Shown here one piece after another: positions 25,201 to 40,200 of a stretch of DNA of 64,000 bases. The notes beneath the pieces were generated by a model that searched no databases, was not told where the DNA came from, and saw only the letters and a program-made list of their open reading frames with translations. Numbering within the stretch: position 1 is the first letter of the stretch; each line of letters starts with the position of its first letter. Source of the DNA: Siphonodentalium dalli (taxonomy: Eukaryota; Mollusca; Scaphopoda; Gadilida; Siphonodentaliidae). The translations under genes were made by a program, and so were the position numbers. The stretch lies in NCBI GenBank assembly GCA_032622095.1, contig CP136064.1:127521605-127585604 (forward strand), given 5' to 3'.

Positions 25201-28200
25201 GAAATTTTTTCGGTAATTACGTTCCTTCTTTCGGAAAATAGCACTAAGGTTTGCGGAAAAGAAGACGACGTTTGCGGATTTTTTTCGGAATATGTCCGAC
25301 GTTTTCGGAATTTGCGGAAATAATTGCGGAATTCACCCCAACGTTATCGAAATTTTAGTTTCCTCTTTCGGAATTTGCGGAAATAATTGCGGAATTCACC
25401 CCAACGTTATCGGAATTTTAGTTTCCTCTTTCGGAAATAATTGCGGAATTCACCCTAACGTTATCGGGATTTGAATGCATGCGGACCTCGTTCCGGAAAA
25501 TTTGCGGAATATATTCATGGGTGTCGGGCCGGTAAAATCGTAAACATCACCGCATACTAGAGTATATAGGTCTATTGCTATTGGGTTCGTTTATTTATTA
25601 GGTTTACAGTGTTTATTAACTTAATAAAAACAATACAGAAATTAAAACACTTTTCCTTGACGAATCTTGGTATGGCTTCATCAAGCAGTCATTGCCACAG
25701 CTATATAGTCAAATCGTGTTTTAATTCACAAGCACGAATCATGTATATGGCATGCAGGGAGTGAGTACCGGTACCCTATATAAACCTCCTGACATGTACT
25801 CAGATATATTTGACACGAGAGTGCGCAATTATCGCTACATGTATAACAAGTTCCATGACACTGGAAAAGTTCACGGCTGACCTAGTTAATTATAGCAATG
25901 ATGTCAGTTTGACACTGTTTGCAATGTCAACACTGTCCTCCCCATTGAAGTCCGTGCAATGCGTGTAGGCCTACTGACTTCTTTCATTAATAGTCGCATT
26001 GCGATTGGTTAGACAACAAACAAACACCGACGTCAATCATAGTATTTCAGGTATTGTTCCCACCCGGCCTCTATCCCAGTCTGAATGGAGTTACCACTGA
26101 TTGGTTAAATCGAGCTCTGCCCATGCAAAGTGCATGTCTTTTGTGGATTCCGTTTTCGTTAGCTAACGACCAGAATATGCGATGAGGTGTGACTGCATGC
26201 ATCCTTTATATTTCACTTAAATATATGATATATGTTGCCTATTGTGGACCCCCCCCCAACTTTTCGCAAGTAGGGGAACCTAATACAGTCGTAATAGTAT
26301 ATAATACTGCCAATTTTCGAATCTAGTTATCGCCATAGAATGACATATTTTTTTATCTTCCGAAACACTTATTTGCATATTACATTTTACATACATTAGG
26401 TCCCGGCTTTAATTCGGCTTTACTCCTAACAATTTAATAAAGAGCGTTCCGTAGTTTTTTCATGAATCCTAATGGTTAGTAAAAACTAAAAAAGCGCAGG
26501 AAATTTCGATACAAATCTCCAGTGCAAAGGTTATACGCGAAGCAGTCATATTTAACTGACAAGTGTACACGTGCATATATAGGCCTATATGGGCTACTAG
26601 TTATAAGTAGCTGTAAATGAATGTTGTTTTCTTTAATACGGCTACACTTGATTTTTTTTAAATTGAAAAATAGACCAACATTCTATTATGTATCTTCAGC
26701 CAGATAAATACGTATTGTTCCCAATACTGCATTATTATGTCACACCCAACTATATTTGCAACTGTAACGTTTACTCAGGCGATTTGCATTGGAAGACATG
26801 TCCATTCAAATTAATCCGACCACTTTTTTTCTGGACATATTGTGTGAATTCAACTGCGAAAATTAATGTGACCTTCAATTAATAATTCCGTCAGAAACGG
26901 CATGGGTAGAAATTAAGTACAAATCTCAGTATAAGCAGGTCATACACTGACACACTTGGGTAACTTTGACAAGCCAATAAAGATTACCAATGTGGTCAGT
27001 TGATGAACTATATCATATTATTCATATATTTATATCATTAAGAGGAGGTAAACCTATTATATGCCCATTTACAGTAGTAATCTTACGAACATTGCCACAA
27101 AAAAGTTAATAAAACCCCTGATTGGGAACTTGTTAATCGCCATTATTTTTGCGCGCATCTGTATCTCTCAAATGCCAGGTGCACGCGAATTACGTCAGCA
27201 CGAGGACCGTGTAGCAATGAACATGGTTTGCTACATCGTATACCGTTGTTTGAGTGAACATGATTGTATGTCACTTTCTCGGCGATATTCTCATTCAAGT
27301 TTAATCAAAAGTCCACTGGCATGATGCCCCGCGACTTTGTCTTTATAGTAACTATTGAAAAGATTTGAACATACATTCAAGAATGGTGGTCAACAATGCT
27401 CGATTTCACCAATTCCCATAATACACCGCGCGCTGGGCGGTTCCGGTTTACGCTGTACAAGTAGATTCGCATTTTGCAGGATTATAAAGTCAAATTTGAA
27501 CGAGAGAATTACCTATATCCCCTGATGATAATAGAGCAGTTCACAATAATTTAGCTTTCCGCAGTAGAAACCACAAACTGCCAAAAGAACTCGGCGCTTG
27601 GACGAATAGGCCTAGGCCTACGGATTATTCGGACAGAATCTGCACTCTCTGTAATCTCGAAATCGGCGATGAATACCACATGGTACTGAATTGTAGGGAA
27701 CTCATGTTCCATGTAAAAATGGCTGAGATTAAAGCATCATTCATTCATTCAACTTTGCAAACTAAGAATAAAATATCTGAAACCCGACTTCTATCAGAGA
27801 CCAAACACTTATAAATTAGCCGCTCTATTTAACTCCTGAAATCATATATATTGTATTTATGTATACAACTCTTCTGTAATGTCTATAATTGACGACCAGA
27901 ATAAACTTAATTGAATTGAATTGGATAGCCGGGACAACTCTGTTGGCCGGGACAACTTGGTCCATGTAACAGCATAGATTTTTAGTCTATGCTAACAGCG
28001 AGTCATCCCGGCTAGACATGGAACGTTACACGATTCGTTGTGACTTACATGACGTCAGCCAATAGAATGTTCGCGTCATGTGAGTGACGTCTAATGACCA
28101 CCCACATTACGCCGTGACTCGGTGATTGACAGCTAGTTTTGTGCACGTCAACCGAGTAGTCCCGGTTGACCGAGTTGTCTCGACTCATTTAACAGCGCGA

Positions 28201-31200
28201 CCGAGTTGTCCTGGCAGACCGAGTTCACTCGGCTAGCCGAATTGTCCCGGCTCATGTAACAAGCCCCTTAGGCTCATAAAATGTTCGCGGACGAAACATA
28301 CCTTACCACGCACAAACGCTCTTTATTTTTTATTGTGAAGAAAATTCTGGCCGGCAGTAAATTCCAAAAGGAGGCCCACATGGACGGATGTAGTCAATGT
28401 AATTTCAAACCAAATAATTATAGTTTAAATTAGTGTAATTTAATTTAGTATATCGGTAGGACGTCGACTATATACTTATAAGATTATCACACCTTGTCGC
28501 CTGACGTATCAGATCTCCAACACACTGAATAGATCGTCTGGCTAAACAATGGGCTCAATCAAACCACATTTATAGTGCACTCTTTGTGTTTTTCAACACA
28601 TTCTAAAAATGGCAAGTACACCGCGACCGAAAGGCAAGTATACCGCGGTCGAACGGCAAGTATACCGCGGCCGGACGGCAAGTATAGGCCTACACCGCGG
28701 CCGAACGGCAATTAAACCGCGGACCAACTGCAGTTAGCCGGTGTGGCCGCGATGTTGTTGCGCAGTTCGGCCGCGGTGGAAACACAAACCGCACCGCGGT
28801 TAAGTGGACACTTGTTTTGTCCAGCGTGGTAGCTAATTGCTTGTTATGGAAATCCCTCATTTAGGTGAGAAGCACCCCAGTATATCGGGTATATAAACGA
28901 TAATAGTAAAACTATTCTGATAAAAACTATCGTAATGATAGAAGAGTTTATAAAACTGTGGATACAGTGTATTGAATTATCATATTAAAATATAGCACGT
29001 TTGTTTGTTGTTCGAGCAATTATATTTACAGTGCCCAATTAACAATCCATTTAATGCCTTGTGTGTCAGGTTCGCGTTTGTGATGCGTCTTGTCTCGAGA
29101 TTTAATTGCGACGTGACGATTTGCGGAAGTATATTTCGCCGGAACAATTTTCCGGACACTTCGCCGAGATTTGGGACAGTTCGCCGGAAACTGACGACAA
29201 CTTCACCGAAGGTCGGGACTATTCGCCGTAATTTAAGACATTTCGCCAAGATTTTCGACTTTTCGCCGGAATAGACGACTGTTCGCCGAAATAAATTTAC
29301 TTATATGTGGGACAATTGAAAATTTCTGACTTTTATCGCAAGTTATTGCATTATTGTGCGCATACACAGTTTTATGACAAGCAATATCCTACACAACTCA
29401 ACATTCGTAGTTGTATCCATCTTGGATGGATATGGTAAATGTTGTTGTTGTTGGGTAGTTTCCGGCCGCAGGCCGGGTAGGATGGTCGGAACGCATTATG
29501 CAATTCCCTTCACCCTATGGTAAATGTTGTAAAGCCAGTGATATATATACCATATGAAAGTCGCTAAAACAACCTAGTTACTATACGGATCACCACCGCT
29601 AAAACAACATAGGTCTATAGGCTACTTACTACGTACGGATCACCAATGGCTTCGGGTGAATTGTAATATGTAATATGAACACACCTCAGGTAACAGTATT
29701 GTCGGTAAAACACAAATGATGGTAATAATCACACGTGCGAGGAAGGAAGAATGGCTTCGGGTGAATTGTAATATGAACACACCTCAGGTGACAGTATTGT
29801 CGGTAAAACACAAATGATGGTAATAATCACACGTGCCAGGAAGGAAGCCCGAAGTTTGTTTTCATAGTACCTATGTCAAACAGTCTTCACTAATGACTAA
29901 TTAGCAGTTCGCAGGATTATAATACCTATGTCAATCAGTCTTCACTAATGACTAATTACGGGATTATAATATTCCGGCGAACTGTCACTCCGTCGAAAAT
30001 GACTTTCGGCGAAATGTCCATTCCGGCGAAATTTACTTCCGACGAGGAGTCCAGTCCCCAATCATGAATTTTCAACGTTTTCGGAAAATTACTTTTCGCA
30101 ATGTCGGCGTTACGGACTTTGCGAAAAATAATGGAATGTTTGCGGAATTCTTTATTTAACGTTTCGGTAATTTTTGCGGAAAACTCAATTTAACGTTTCG
30201 GTAATTTTTGCGGAAAACTCATGGCGTTTGCGGAAATCTTTATGTAACGTTTCGGTAATTTTGCGGAAAACTCATGGCGTTTTTCGGAACATTTGCGGAA
30301 AAATTCAGACGATAGCGTTGCGGAAATCACGACGTTTCGGAAAATATTTGCGGATTCCGCAAAGACTTTTGAGACGCTCCCTAAAAGGTTCACATGTTGG
30401 TCAATCTGTCTACCAAGAAAATGAACAGTAAATGAAGGAATAAAGATTGAACAATAGAGTCCATGGGTGGACACACAAATAGAGCCAAACAAGTGGACAG
30501 ACAGACAAGTTGATTCCAGTGTACCATCACCAAAATGATAGTTGAAGCGATTTCCAAAATAGGGTGAGCTAATAATTTTTTGCTCAAGCAAATATTTCAT
30601 CAGATAGATTGTCATAGATTGTCAAAAGAGCTGGCAAAAGAAATATGATCTGATAACAGTGTGTATGGCTCAACATTTCACACCAGGCCTTTATATCCCC
30701 CCCCCCCCCCCCTTCTTCAAGTCTGAGCCCAAAATACGGAAATGTGCCCAAAATAGACATGCAAATGCACTTTCTGACATTACATAGTCATGTTTATATA
30801 TTACTGAGAACCACTACATTAATACCACATTTGTATCAATGGACTATTATCATGGAATCAATCATTCTCGGAAATTGATTGTAAGGATTTCAAGTTTTTT
30901 GGTTCAAATTTAAAAAAAAAATTCAACCAGGACAAACCATGGTTCACTCTGATGAGCCCAAATTTGACCAATCTAAAGACCTGGTTAACATTGTGGAATA
31001 GATTGATCTATTTTAAAAATAGAATAATTGGTGTCTTCATATGTGCATGTGTACCTTATATTTTAAGACAAACTAGAGGTGTGACTGTCCAATGGGACTA
31101 AGGATACCCCCCCCCCCCCCTGTTTTAAAAATACTAAGATGTTTCACATGTCAGTAAACATTTAGTTAAAATAATAAAATAACAGTTCCCATTGCAGGTG

Positions 31201-34200
31201 TACAACCCTAACCCTAATGTTAAACCTATTGACCGAAAAACGTAGGAATAAAAGCTTGGACAAAATTATGCATGTTGCGAAAATGTTCTAAGTCGAAAAA
31301 GGGGAATAACTCCACACAAAAAAGTCGGACAGACATCCTAATCGCAGGTGCTCAGGTTCCCATGGTACTTAATATCAGTGCCAAGATTAAAAAACATTGA
31401 CCGAAAAATGTAGGAATAAAAGCTCGGACAAAATTATGCATGTTGCAAATAATTTCTAAGTCGAAAAAGGAGGATAACTCCACCAAAAAATGTCGGACAG
31501 ACGTCATAATCGCAGGTGCACAAGTTCCCGTGGTACTAAATATCTGTGCCACGTTTTTAAAAAATTGACGTAAAAATGTAGGAATTATAGCTCGGACAAA
31601 AGTATACATGTTGCAAAAAAATTCTAAGTCGAAAAAGGGGGGATAACTCCACCAAAAAAAGCCAGACAGACGTCATAATCGCAGGTGCACAGGTTCCATG
31701 GTGGTTGATGTCTGTGCCAAGTTTCACGGAAATTGATAAAAAAAAACGACTGAGAAAAATACAGGCAAATTTGTGTCCACGGACGGTCGACGGACAGACA
31801 AGCTGACTCCAGTATACCCCCCTTAACTTCGTTGCGGGGGGGTATAATTATCCATACATATAGTGACTCTGAATAACAATGGCTAAAGAGCAGTAAAACT
31901 CAGGTAAACAATATAACACATAACTCAGACACCTTTTTTTTTGTCATCTGAAGAAATCCCAATTGTGAATTTTCTGTGATTATTATTTTTTTTTATCATG
32001 TTCTATAATGTTTAAAATGAAAATAAAAATGAAGCCTCCCTTAATGTTTTCCTGAATAAATGCCTCAGAACACACAGCTTTATTTTTTTAATGGCCAATG
32101 TAAAAATAGCTTCAACGGGTTTAGGTTGCTCTACTATAAGGGCATATCAGATAAAGGTGCTTGAGTGCATATGCAGAACAAGATTATACTGGCTATTATC
32201 TAACAAGAACAAGTGCACTGAATGGTACAGTAACGCCCTAAATAATCGACTCCTTAACCACAGCAGAGTTATGGGTAACTTTTCAGTATTTAGTCGGAAA
32301 TATGGCTTGTTGCCATTCACCGGAAAGCTCTCAGTGACCAATACATTATAAGAAATAACGCTTGTTTAGATGAAGGTTGTGAGTTAAATATTATAATTGA
32401 AAAGTTTAAAGACAAATTTACTATAACATGTGCAACCCCCTAATTGAGAAGACAAATTGACAGTAACTTTACATTAACAATAACCTGTCATTGTTTGTGA
32501 CCCAATCACTCTCGCCCTAACTTCTAGCTTTAATATGCAGCACCTAAATGAGATGACAAATTGACAGTAACTTACATCAGTGATAACCCGCATTGATTGG
32601 ATATGTGTGAGCTCCGTTTGAAGCAGCTCCCATATTGCTTCCTGTTGATCATTCTGCCGTTTCGAGAAATCCTGTAAAAAGTTTAAGCAAATATAAATTA
32701 AAGAAAAGCAATGAGTATGATGATTATAAAGCACAGTAATTGCATCCTGATTTTATACAGACCCTCAATAATTCAGTGATCTCGACTATGCATTTTGCAG
32801 TTTTAGATGGTCGGGGTTTCTGTTAACCCTTTACCCAACAAACCGGCCAAAACCGGCCAAATAAAGCTTCAACAGCCTAAAATATCTTCGGTCTGTCTCA
32901 ATAAAACCATACAAATATGGATATCATTGGAACCGGCTCCTTGACCACATTGTGATGGTTACAGTTATGCCCTGTGCCAATGCATTCTCTTATATATGCG
33001 AGTCGATCATAGGTCGCCTCGCATATATAAGAGAATGCATTGGCCTAACAAAAAATCTTTTTTCTTTTTTAACACTTTTTACCATTTTTTCTTACATTCT
33101 TTAACAATTTTATAATTTTTAATGTGTTAAGCCAATGCATTCTCTTATATATGCGAGGAGACCCATGGTCGACTCGCATATATAAGAGAATGCATTGGCA
33201 CAGGGCCCGTCTGTTGGGTAAAGGGTTAAGTTCTGACAAAAGACTTTGGGACAGATTATAATATAAGATTTAAAACTTTTAGAGTTCTATTTCTATCTTT
33301 ATATGTAACATTTAATATATTATGTCAAAGCATTAGCATAGGGTGTTGCTGAGGAATGAAAAAAGTAGCAAGAGATGGTTCCATACATGTACAGGACGAA
33401 TTGAGTGATTGTTTTTATTAGTCTATATAATACAATTTAGTAACTCTTTGAGTACCATGACTAACAAGGATTTATGACTCTGTTGAATGAATGAAAAACT
33501 AGGGATATCAATATGAATAAATTGTAAAGTCAAATTCCTGATATATTTTTTTAAATGATAAAAGTTTTCCTGGTTATATAATTGGGGACATCAATAAATA
33601 CTTTCAATTATTGGTAAAGTTAATTAAATAAAAACTCACATTTGCATCAACTACCTCAGTCCAATGTTTCTCTATCTCGAAAATTGGCTCGTCTGGGAAT
33701 GTTTTGAGATCGTCATTCTCGTACCCATTGAGAATTTCATTCAGCTGCTCAAACTTATCTCTTTCCTGGAAAAGAAACAGCATTTATTTACTCAAGAACA
33801 TAATGGGTGTAATTGAATATGCGTTCTTGAGCGTTAGCAAACTGTAGACCACCATAATAGGATCTTCATGAAAATTCAAACACCAAGAACTGACCCAGAA
33901 CAATGTAAAATGTTCGTGGCTCAATATTTTCACTCCTCGTATATTTGGGAAGTGAGAATTTCAACCTATCCAAGAACGCAGATTCAAATATGATATGCAT
34001 ATCCAAATTGTTATACATGCAGATGCTTTCAACCATTATGATGCAAGTTGGCACATCTTGTTTAGTCGAAGGTAATGATCGCTGCTCGATTATTTTTCTG
34101 TAAAGATCAAATTCATCCAGATGAAGATACAATTCAATGATCTTTAACCCTTTCATGACTGGAACTTCCTGAAATTTTTTGAAAACCCTGTGCCAAATCA

Positions 34201-37200
34201 TTTTCTTATATATGTGAGTCTTCCATATGGAACCTCATATATATAAGAGAATGCATTGGACTAACAGTATTTACCTTGACCTTGTAAGCCAGTGTATTCT
34301 CTTATATATATGCAAGGCTGCTATGGGAGACTCGCAAATATCAGAGAATGCACTGGCACAAGATCTTTAATGCTGCACTAGCACATCTCCCGTCATGAAA
34401 GGGTTAAATAGGACCAAAATCACACATAATTACTATTTCAATTCAACACAGTATAGTTAATAATCTCATCAAAGCCCTGGGCGAGTGTCTTGTCCTTTCC
34501 ATGTGAAAATATCATAAATTGCAGTAAACTGTATGAATTTTACAATAAATAGTCTGTAGTGCATAAAATTTGAACATGTTGGGGTCAAATTATTGTTCAT
34601 TAGCAACCACAGCATAAAGTTTCAAGCCAAATCAAGGGGATGTGAACAGGATACAGTATTGACTGACAACACATACAGCATGATTTGGGCCATGGAAGCA
34701 TCTTTTATTTCATTGGGGTTATTCTCAATGGTTTTTTTTACTCAGTGCAAGATTTTCGAATTACACGCGCTTTAATACCTTTTTCGCGCGAATCAGCTTC
34801 GATGTTTGTTTATGTAAGTGCATGAATTTTGTAAACAAGTTTATCTGAACTGTTTTCACATTAATAGTAGTTTGTATAGGAATTATGAGGATATAAATGG
34901 TTGTAGTATTATTTCTATTAAGGATAGGTTTGTTTACTTTTTGGTCATTAACTTAGTTTGTTATTTGGAAAGAACTATTTTTTATGTGGAGGTGAAGAAG
35001 TACGGAGTACTACGTAGGTAATATTATTACTCTAGATTTTGGTTAGATCAGGTGCAAAACTTTTCATCAACCTCCTCTTCCCCATCGCTTCCTCTTTTAG
35101 GTGGGAAATCAGTTGTTTTTCTCAATTTTTATTTTCATGTTCATATAACTTGTTTTGAATGTTTTTGTTTTTTTTAGTAATGTTGTATGTTTATATTTGT
35201 GTGGTGGTACAGCTTCCACTCAGTCCTTTGTATAATTTATATATAGTTAATTAAGAAAATTACACAACGTCATTAAAGGGTAATTTTAGTTTAGTTTTTC
35301 TATCCACAACTTGCTCATGTGTCTAGAAAAACATCTTTTAGACAGCATTGTAATGTTTTCATGTGTTTAAAGCTATAGACAAAATAAAACATAAAACAAA
35401 ATAATGAACGACAACTGTACTCAATATACATAAAGACGCTGTTTGGAGTCAATAATGTTAAAATCATAAATAACTAATCTTGAGTCATTGAAAAATCACC
35501 TTGAATGAACTTGAACGCAATCTTATCCCATGAGGAATATGGAGATGCAGATGTGACAGATTACTCCCATGATGACGAATAGTCATCATTTATAACAGAT
35601 TAAATGCAGCAACATTAAACTCCAAGTTAAAAGAAATCCGAAAATGAAATATCCTGTCACCAAATATCATGAAAACACAGCATGTACGTAGTACCAAGAT
35701 AGCTTTGTGAATTGAGACTACACATCCAGGTACCTATCCTATAAACACTTGCATTATAAGTGTTGTAGTCCTGATAACTGACGTAGGATATTGAGTCAAT
35801 AAGAAATATAATCCAACAATGGAGACATTGGTATATGAATAGAAAATGATGGGAATACAGGTATGCAATATAATTGTACTCTACCCCAGGGACAAATAAA
35901 GGTTTCGTGGGGAAAAGGTTAATTCTTTACAAGGTGTTGAGTAGGTGTCATTCAGAGATTATGGAATAAACATTGCATTTCACGTCATAGACCTCAAAAT
36001 GTATACCTGCATGACGCGATTGAATTATTATAGATTACAAAAGGCATATCAGATCCGGTCTCTGTATGAACAAGACTAATCTGCCAAATGTAAAATGTGT
36101 CATTAGGCCATATTTTTCACATATTTGGTTTACGGTTATGGTCGGCTCCAAAAATAAAAGTGGAGAAAATTCCTGATGCATATTTCTTTTGGTCACATTA
36201 TAAAGTAGGATTTTTTCAACCTCAAAATTAAAAAAAATAAACTTGGAAAATGGAAACAGAGACATTAATATCATGGGAATACACATCTATATATATATAT
36301 ACAAGAGTAGGAGCCCCAGACCCGATTTCAATCAAATTTGGTGAGGTGACTCGGGGTAACCTGGCTCAGAGTTTATCGGCATTAGTTTTTTAAACTTTTG
36401 ATCTTTAAAAATTTAATAATAAAAAAAAAATTTAATTAAGATTTCGTTTTTTAGATCAAACTGTTTAAGTTTAAATGATCAAAATATGTGTGAAGCGCAC
36501 AAACGGGCCACCTCTGTCTAAGGTCAAAATATGAACAAAGCGCACAGGGGCCGCAACCCCTGATGAACAAAGGTGCCACAGGCCCCTCTAACGCTGAAGG
36601 GAGCCTGTTTCAGCTATGGCGTACTCTACCCCAGGGGCAAATAATACCAACAACTTCAGTTAAAATCATCGATCTAGAACAGAATATATAACTGTTCACA
36701 AAAAGTAAAGATGGTTGGACAGAGATATAACATGGCATAAAACCAGAATCTATCCACTGGTGAAACATTAATATGGATTTGAATTATGACAATGATTGGG
36801 TGAAATATATCTTATGATCACATGGGATAGCATGTGTCTACGGATTGTGTGGCCATGCAATATTATATGGTTAAATGCCAAATAAATTGAAATAATAGCA
36901 GCATTGTATTACTGGGATCTATGCAGACCAGCTGTCAGAGTAAAATTAATTATCTTGGGTGTGACATATGTAAATAATACTGGCTCTTCAAATTAATTGT
37001 CTAAAGTGGTGCCTGTGTTTACAAAAGCAGCCAAACTTCATGTTTTCAGGTACACATTATTATCTAGCACTAGGCTGGGTTCTCATCATTAACTTATCGA
37101 CATTAGAGCATATGCATTTTAGAGATTTTAAAATGAGAACATCACCTCTAATTTTATAAGAATAACCAATAAGTGTTTTATAACAGTGTTCATTTATGAA

Positions 37201-40200
37201 TCTGGATCATGGAAGGGTTAATTTAGAATTTCTGGCTAGTTGCAACAGTATAGCCATATCTGAGACAGGTATATTTATCTGCTTATTGCACAGATTATTC
37301 ACATTGGCTACAGGGGGGAGTCTGGAAAAAAATTGCACATATAGGGCCCAAAAAGGTTTTTTTCCGACCCGAGGGACCCACCACCCCATTTGTGCAAAAA
37401 AAATACCCGGGGCCACCCCCCTTTCTCATGTTTTTATCAAAATTTCAGAGTTTTTTTTTAGCCGTTCTTCAATAACTGTGTTAACTGCCTTTCAATCCCA
37501 TTCCACTATTCTTTTTTGGTGCAAACTCTTGCTGTGTACCATTAAGACTCAAGCAATAACATGCTTAATTGGTAAACACAGATCAGAAAAACGAAAAATA
37601 AACTGTATTTCCAGGTGTTTCCTGGTGTTTTCAGTATCTAACAATAATAATAAAGCATTGTGTAGGTACACTATATGTCACAAATTGCCCTAGACCCCAT
37701 TATAGCCTTAATATATCGAGTGTGTTGTGTCTGACAGAGAACACTGGCCAGTGTAAATAGTGGTAAACAGCTCAGGGGGTTCCACAATTATTTGTGCATG
37801 ACCAAAGAACTCTTTAGTCTTATCCACTGAGGTGGGGTGGGGGAGGGGAATTGTTTTTGGTTAGGTATACACCTAGATATATGGTTATTATACCCCCCGA
37901 TATTAGTCGGCGGGTATATAGTTGACGTCTCGAGCCATCCGTGTGTTCGTCTGTACAAACATTTTGCATTATAACTCAAGAGTCGGTTGTCATATTTTGA
38001 TGCCCTATTGCATGGTGACGGATCAGAAATGGGGAACGAATATGCATAATATCACGGGTTGTGACCATCAATGCCTACCAGAGTTATGGGCCCTGTTCGA
38101 CTTTATGAAATTCAGTCCGTACATAGTTTTTGCAATATAAGTTAAGTGTCGGTTGTCAAATTTTGATGTGGTTTGGTATGGTGATAGACCAGAATGATAG
38201 GGGAAGGATGTATGCACATATTACTGCATATCACAGGTTTCGCCTATAAATGCATACCAGAGTTTATATACCGGCCTTGTTCCATCCGTAAACACGTTTT
38301 GCATTATTATAACTCAAAACCATGGGTTAAGTTTCCTGAACGCTATTACAGTGGTCCACTGTGAAGTGGGCCGGGATCCTGTGAAATCCAGAATGTTTCT
38401 AAATCTGAGGCTAAAGAGTCACCATAGCTGCATATATAGCCCTATACCAACAAGCATGGTACTAACATGCTTACAAACAACATTACATGGTCAGTGCTTG
38501 TAAATTGTATGAAAAAAAAACATTTTGGAAAAAAAAAAATTCGGCCTCTGGACCACCCACCCACCCCGTCCCTATATACGGAATTTTTTTGCAGACTCCC
38601 CCCTGTTGGCTAGCCAATATTTGAGTTTGATATTAATAGCATGTCTCTACAGGGAGGGAAGAGTTCATATAATTTTCTAAACCAATTAATCAATCAATAC
38701 CTAAATCCATATAGGTGAATCGTGTGCCAAGATAAACCTCGATATTAAAGGAACATGAGGAAGATCTGATGAAAAGTATTTGAATTATTGCATCGGATAT
38801 AGCATGTGTCTCTGAAATGTATGGGAAAGGTTAAATCTTTTCTAAATCAATCAACCAATCGATACCAAACACTATACAGGTGATGGGTGTGTCATCATAA
38901 ACCTGCACATAAAATATGAACAAGATTTAATAAATAAAATACTTGAGTTATCGCATTGGATAGCAAGTGTATACGGACAGACAAATGGACAGACAAACAA
39001 CAGATGGTTGATCCAGACGACAGCATTATGTGCACCACACATGACATGCAGAGACGTGGCGAAAGGGGGGTTTGGGGGGGGTGTCTCACCCCCCCAAATT
39101 TGGTCAAAATTTTCAACAGTTGGAAATTTCATACCTGCCAAAACATTAGTTGGAAAGTTCATACCAACAATAGGTTGAAAATGTTCTTGTAGTTTGATTT
39201 TCAAACAATTTATTAGGGGGAATTAATTATTTTGGACCAATATTTGCATATTTTCCTAATTTTTGTCAAAATTTTGGATTGAAATGATCATCAGTTGAAA
39301 ATTTTCCAACCTTGGGGGGTGACAGGTTGGAAAGCTTGTGTCCTGGTCACTCCCCCGTGGCCAGTCAAAAACTGCTAGTTAATTTAAGAAAACAATATTG
39401 TCATACATTTGGTCAACATTGTCATTGGAAATGTCATCAATTGGAAATTTTCCAACCTAGTGGTGGTGTCAGGTTGGAAATTTCCAACTCTAGGAAGGCT
39501 TGAGGCTAGCCTAGATGCTAGGATTTTGCGATTTTCTTGTTCAGATTTCAAACTTTTCGCACACTGGGCCGGACCGACCTGTCATTGTCCCTCCCCCGCG
39601 GCCAATACAAAACTGCTAATTACTTTAACAAAACAATATTTTACTACATTTGGTCAAACTTGTGGACTGAAATGGTCATCTGTTGGAGAATTTTCCAACC
39701 TGAGGGTGAGTATGAGGTTTGAAATTTCCAACACTAGGAAAGCTTCAGTTGAGGCCAGTCTAGATGCTAGGATTTGCGATTTTATTGTATAGTTTTCAAA
39801 ATTTTCTCACAACGGGCCGAACAACCATGGTCAGCCCGGTGTGTCCTGGTCTCTTGCCTGTAGCCGTGTGCATTTGGCTGGAGTTAGACCACTAGATGTT
39901 AGGATTTATGCAATTTTTGAGGTTAAAATGGGAATATAGAACTATGGTTTATGAATATATAGGATATTAGGCCTGAGCACTGAGGAGGTGCAAGGGGGTG
40001 CAAATGGAATTATGCAAAACTTGCGTTTGGTCTGATTTTGATTCAAGGGGGGGGGGGGGGGGGTGCAGTTGGAATTTCCAAGGTGGACACCCCCCGAACC
40101 ACGTCCCTGATGACATGGATACACACAACATGGATACACATAAAACATTAATTGTTCATATGTGGTCCATCTGTACTCATATTGAAAAGATATGCACCCA

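Larger units (their letters stand above)
25113..30381. mobile_element. PIF/Harbinger-like element, 5.3 kb, no intact transposase seen
   Basis: The inverted ends GGGAGCGTCTCAAAAGTC, then TTTGCGGAAT, are identical over about 28 bases, flanked by the 3-bp direct repeat TAA (25110-25112 and 30382-30384). A 3-bp TWA-type duplication with a G-rich end is typical of PIF/Harbinger. Both ends carry many copies of a GCGGAA/TTTCGGAA motif; the left side includes three tandem units at 25310-25470. The interior holds other insertions: a LINE tail at 27545 and ACCGCG and TTCGCC arrays. No DDE transposase frame is seen, so it is probably non-autonomous or decayed. Confidence 0.75.

Noticed and set aside
29005-29274. 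Overlapping 89-codon frames on both strands with FRRN/VRRK repeats
   Set aside because: They are a by-product of the TTCGCC array near the Harbinger-like interior.
30700-30711. Poly-C runs (also 31110 and 63139) as regulatory signals
   Set aside because: They are simple homopolymer runs, also prone to sequencing error.
34593-35021. Two short adjacent plus-strand frames
   Set aside because: They are AT-rich with no domain, no splice context and no repeat match; not enough to call a gene.
37196-37693. 165-codon open frame
   Set aside because: It crosses the left end and target site of a hAT-like element and shows no domain.
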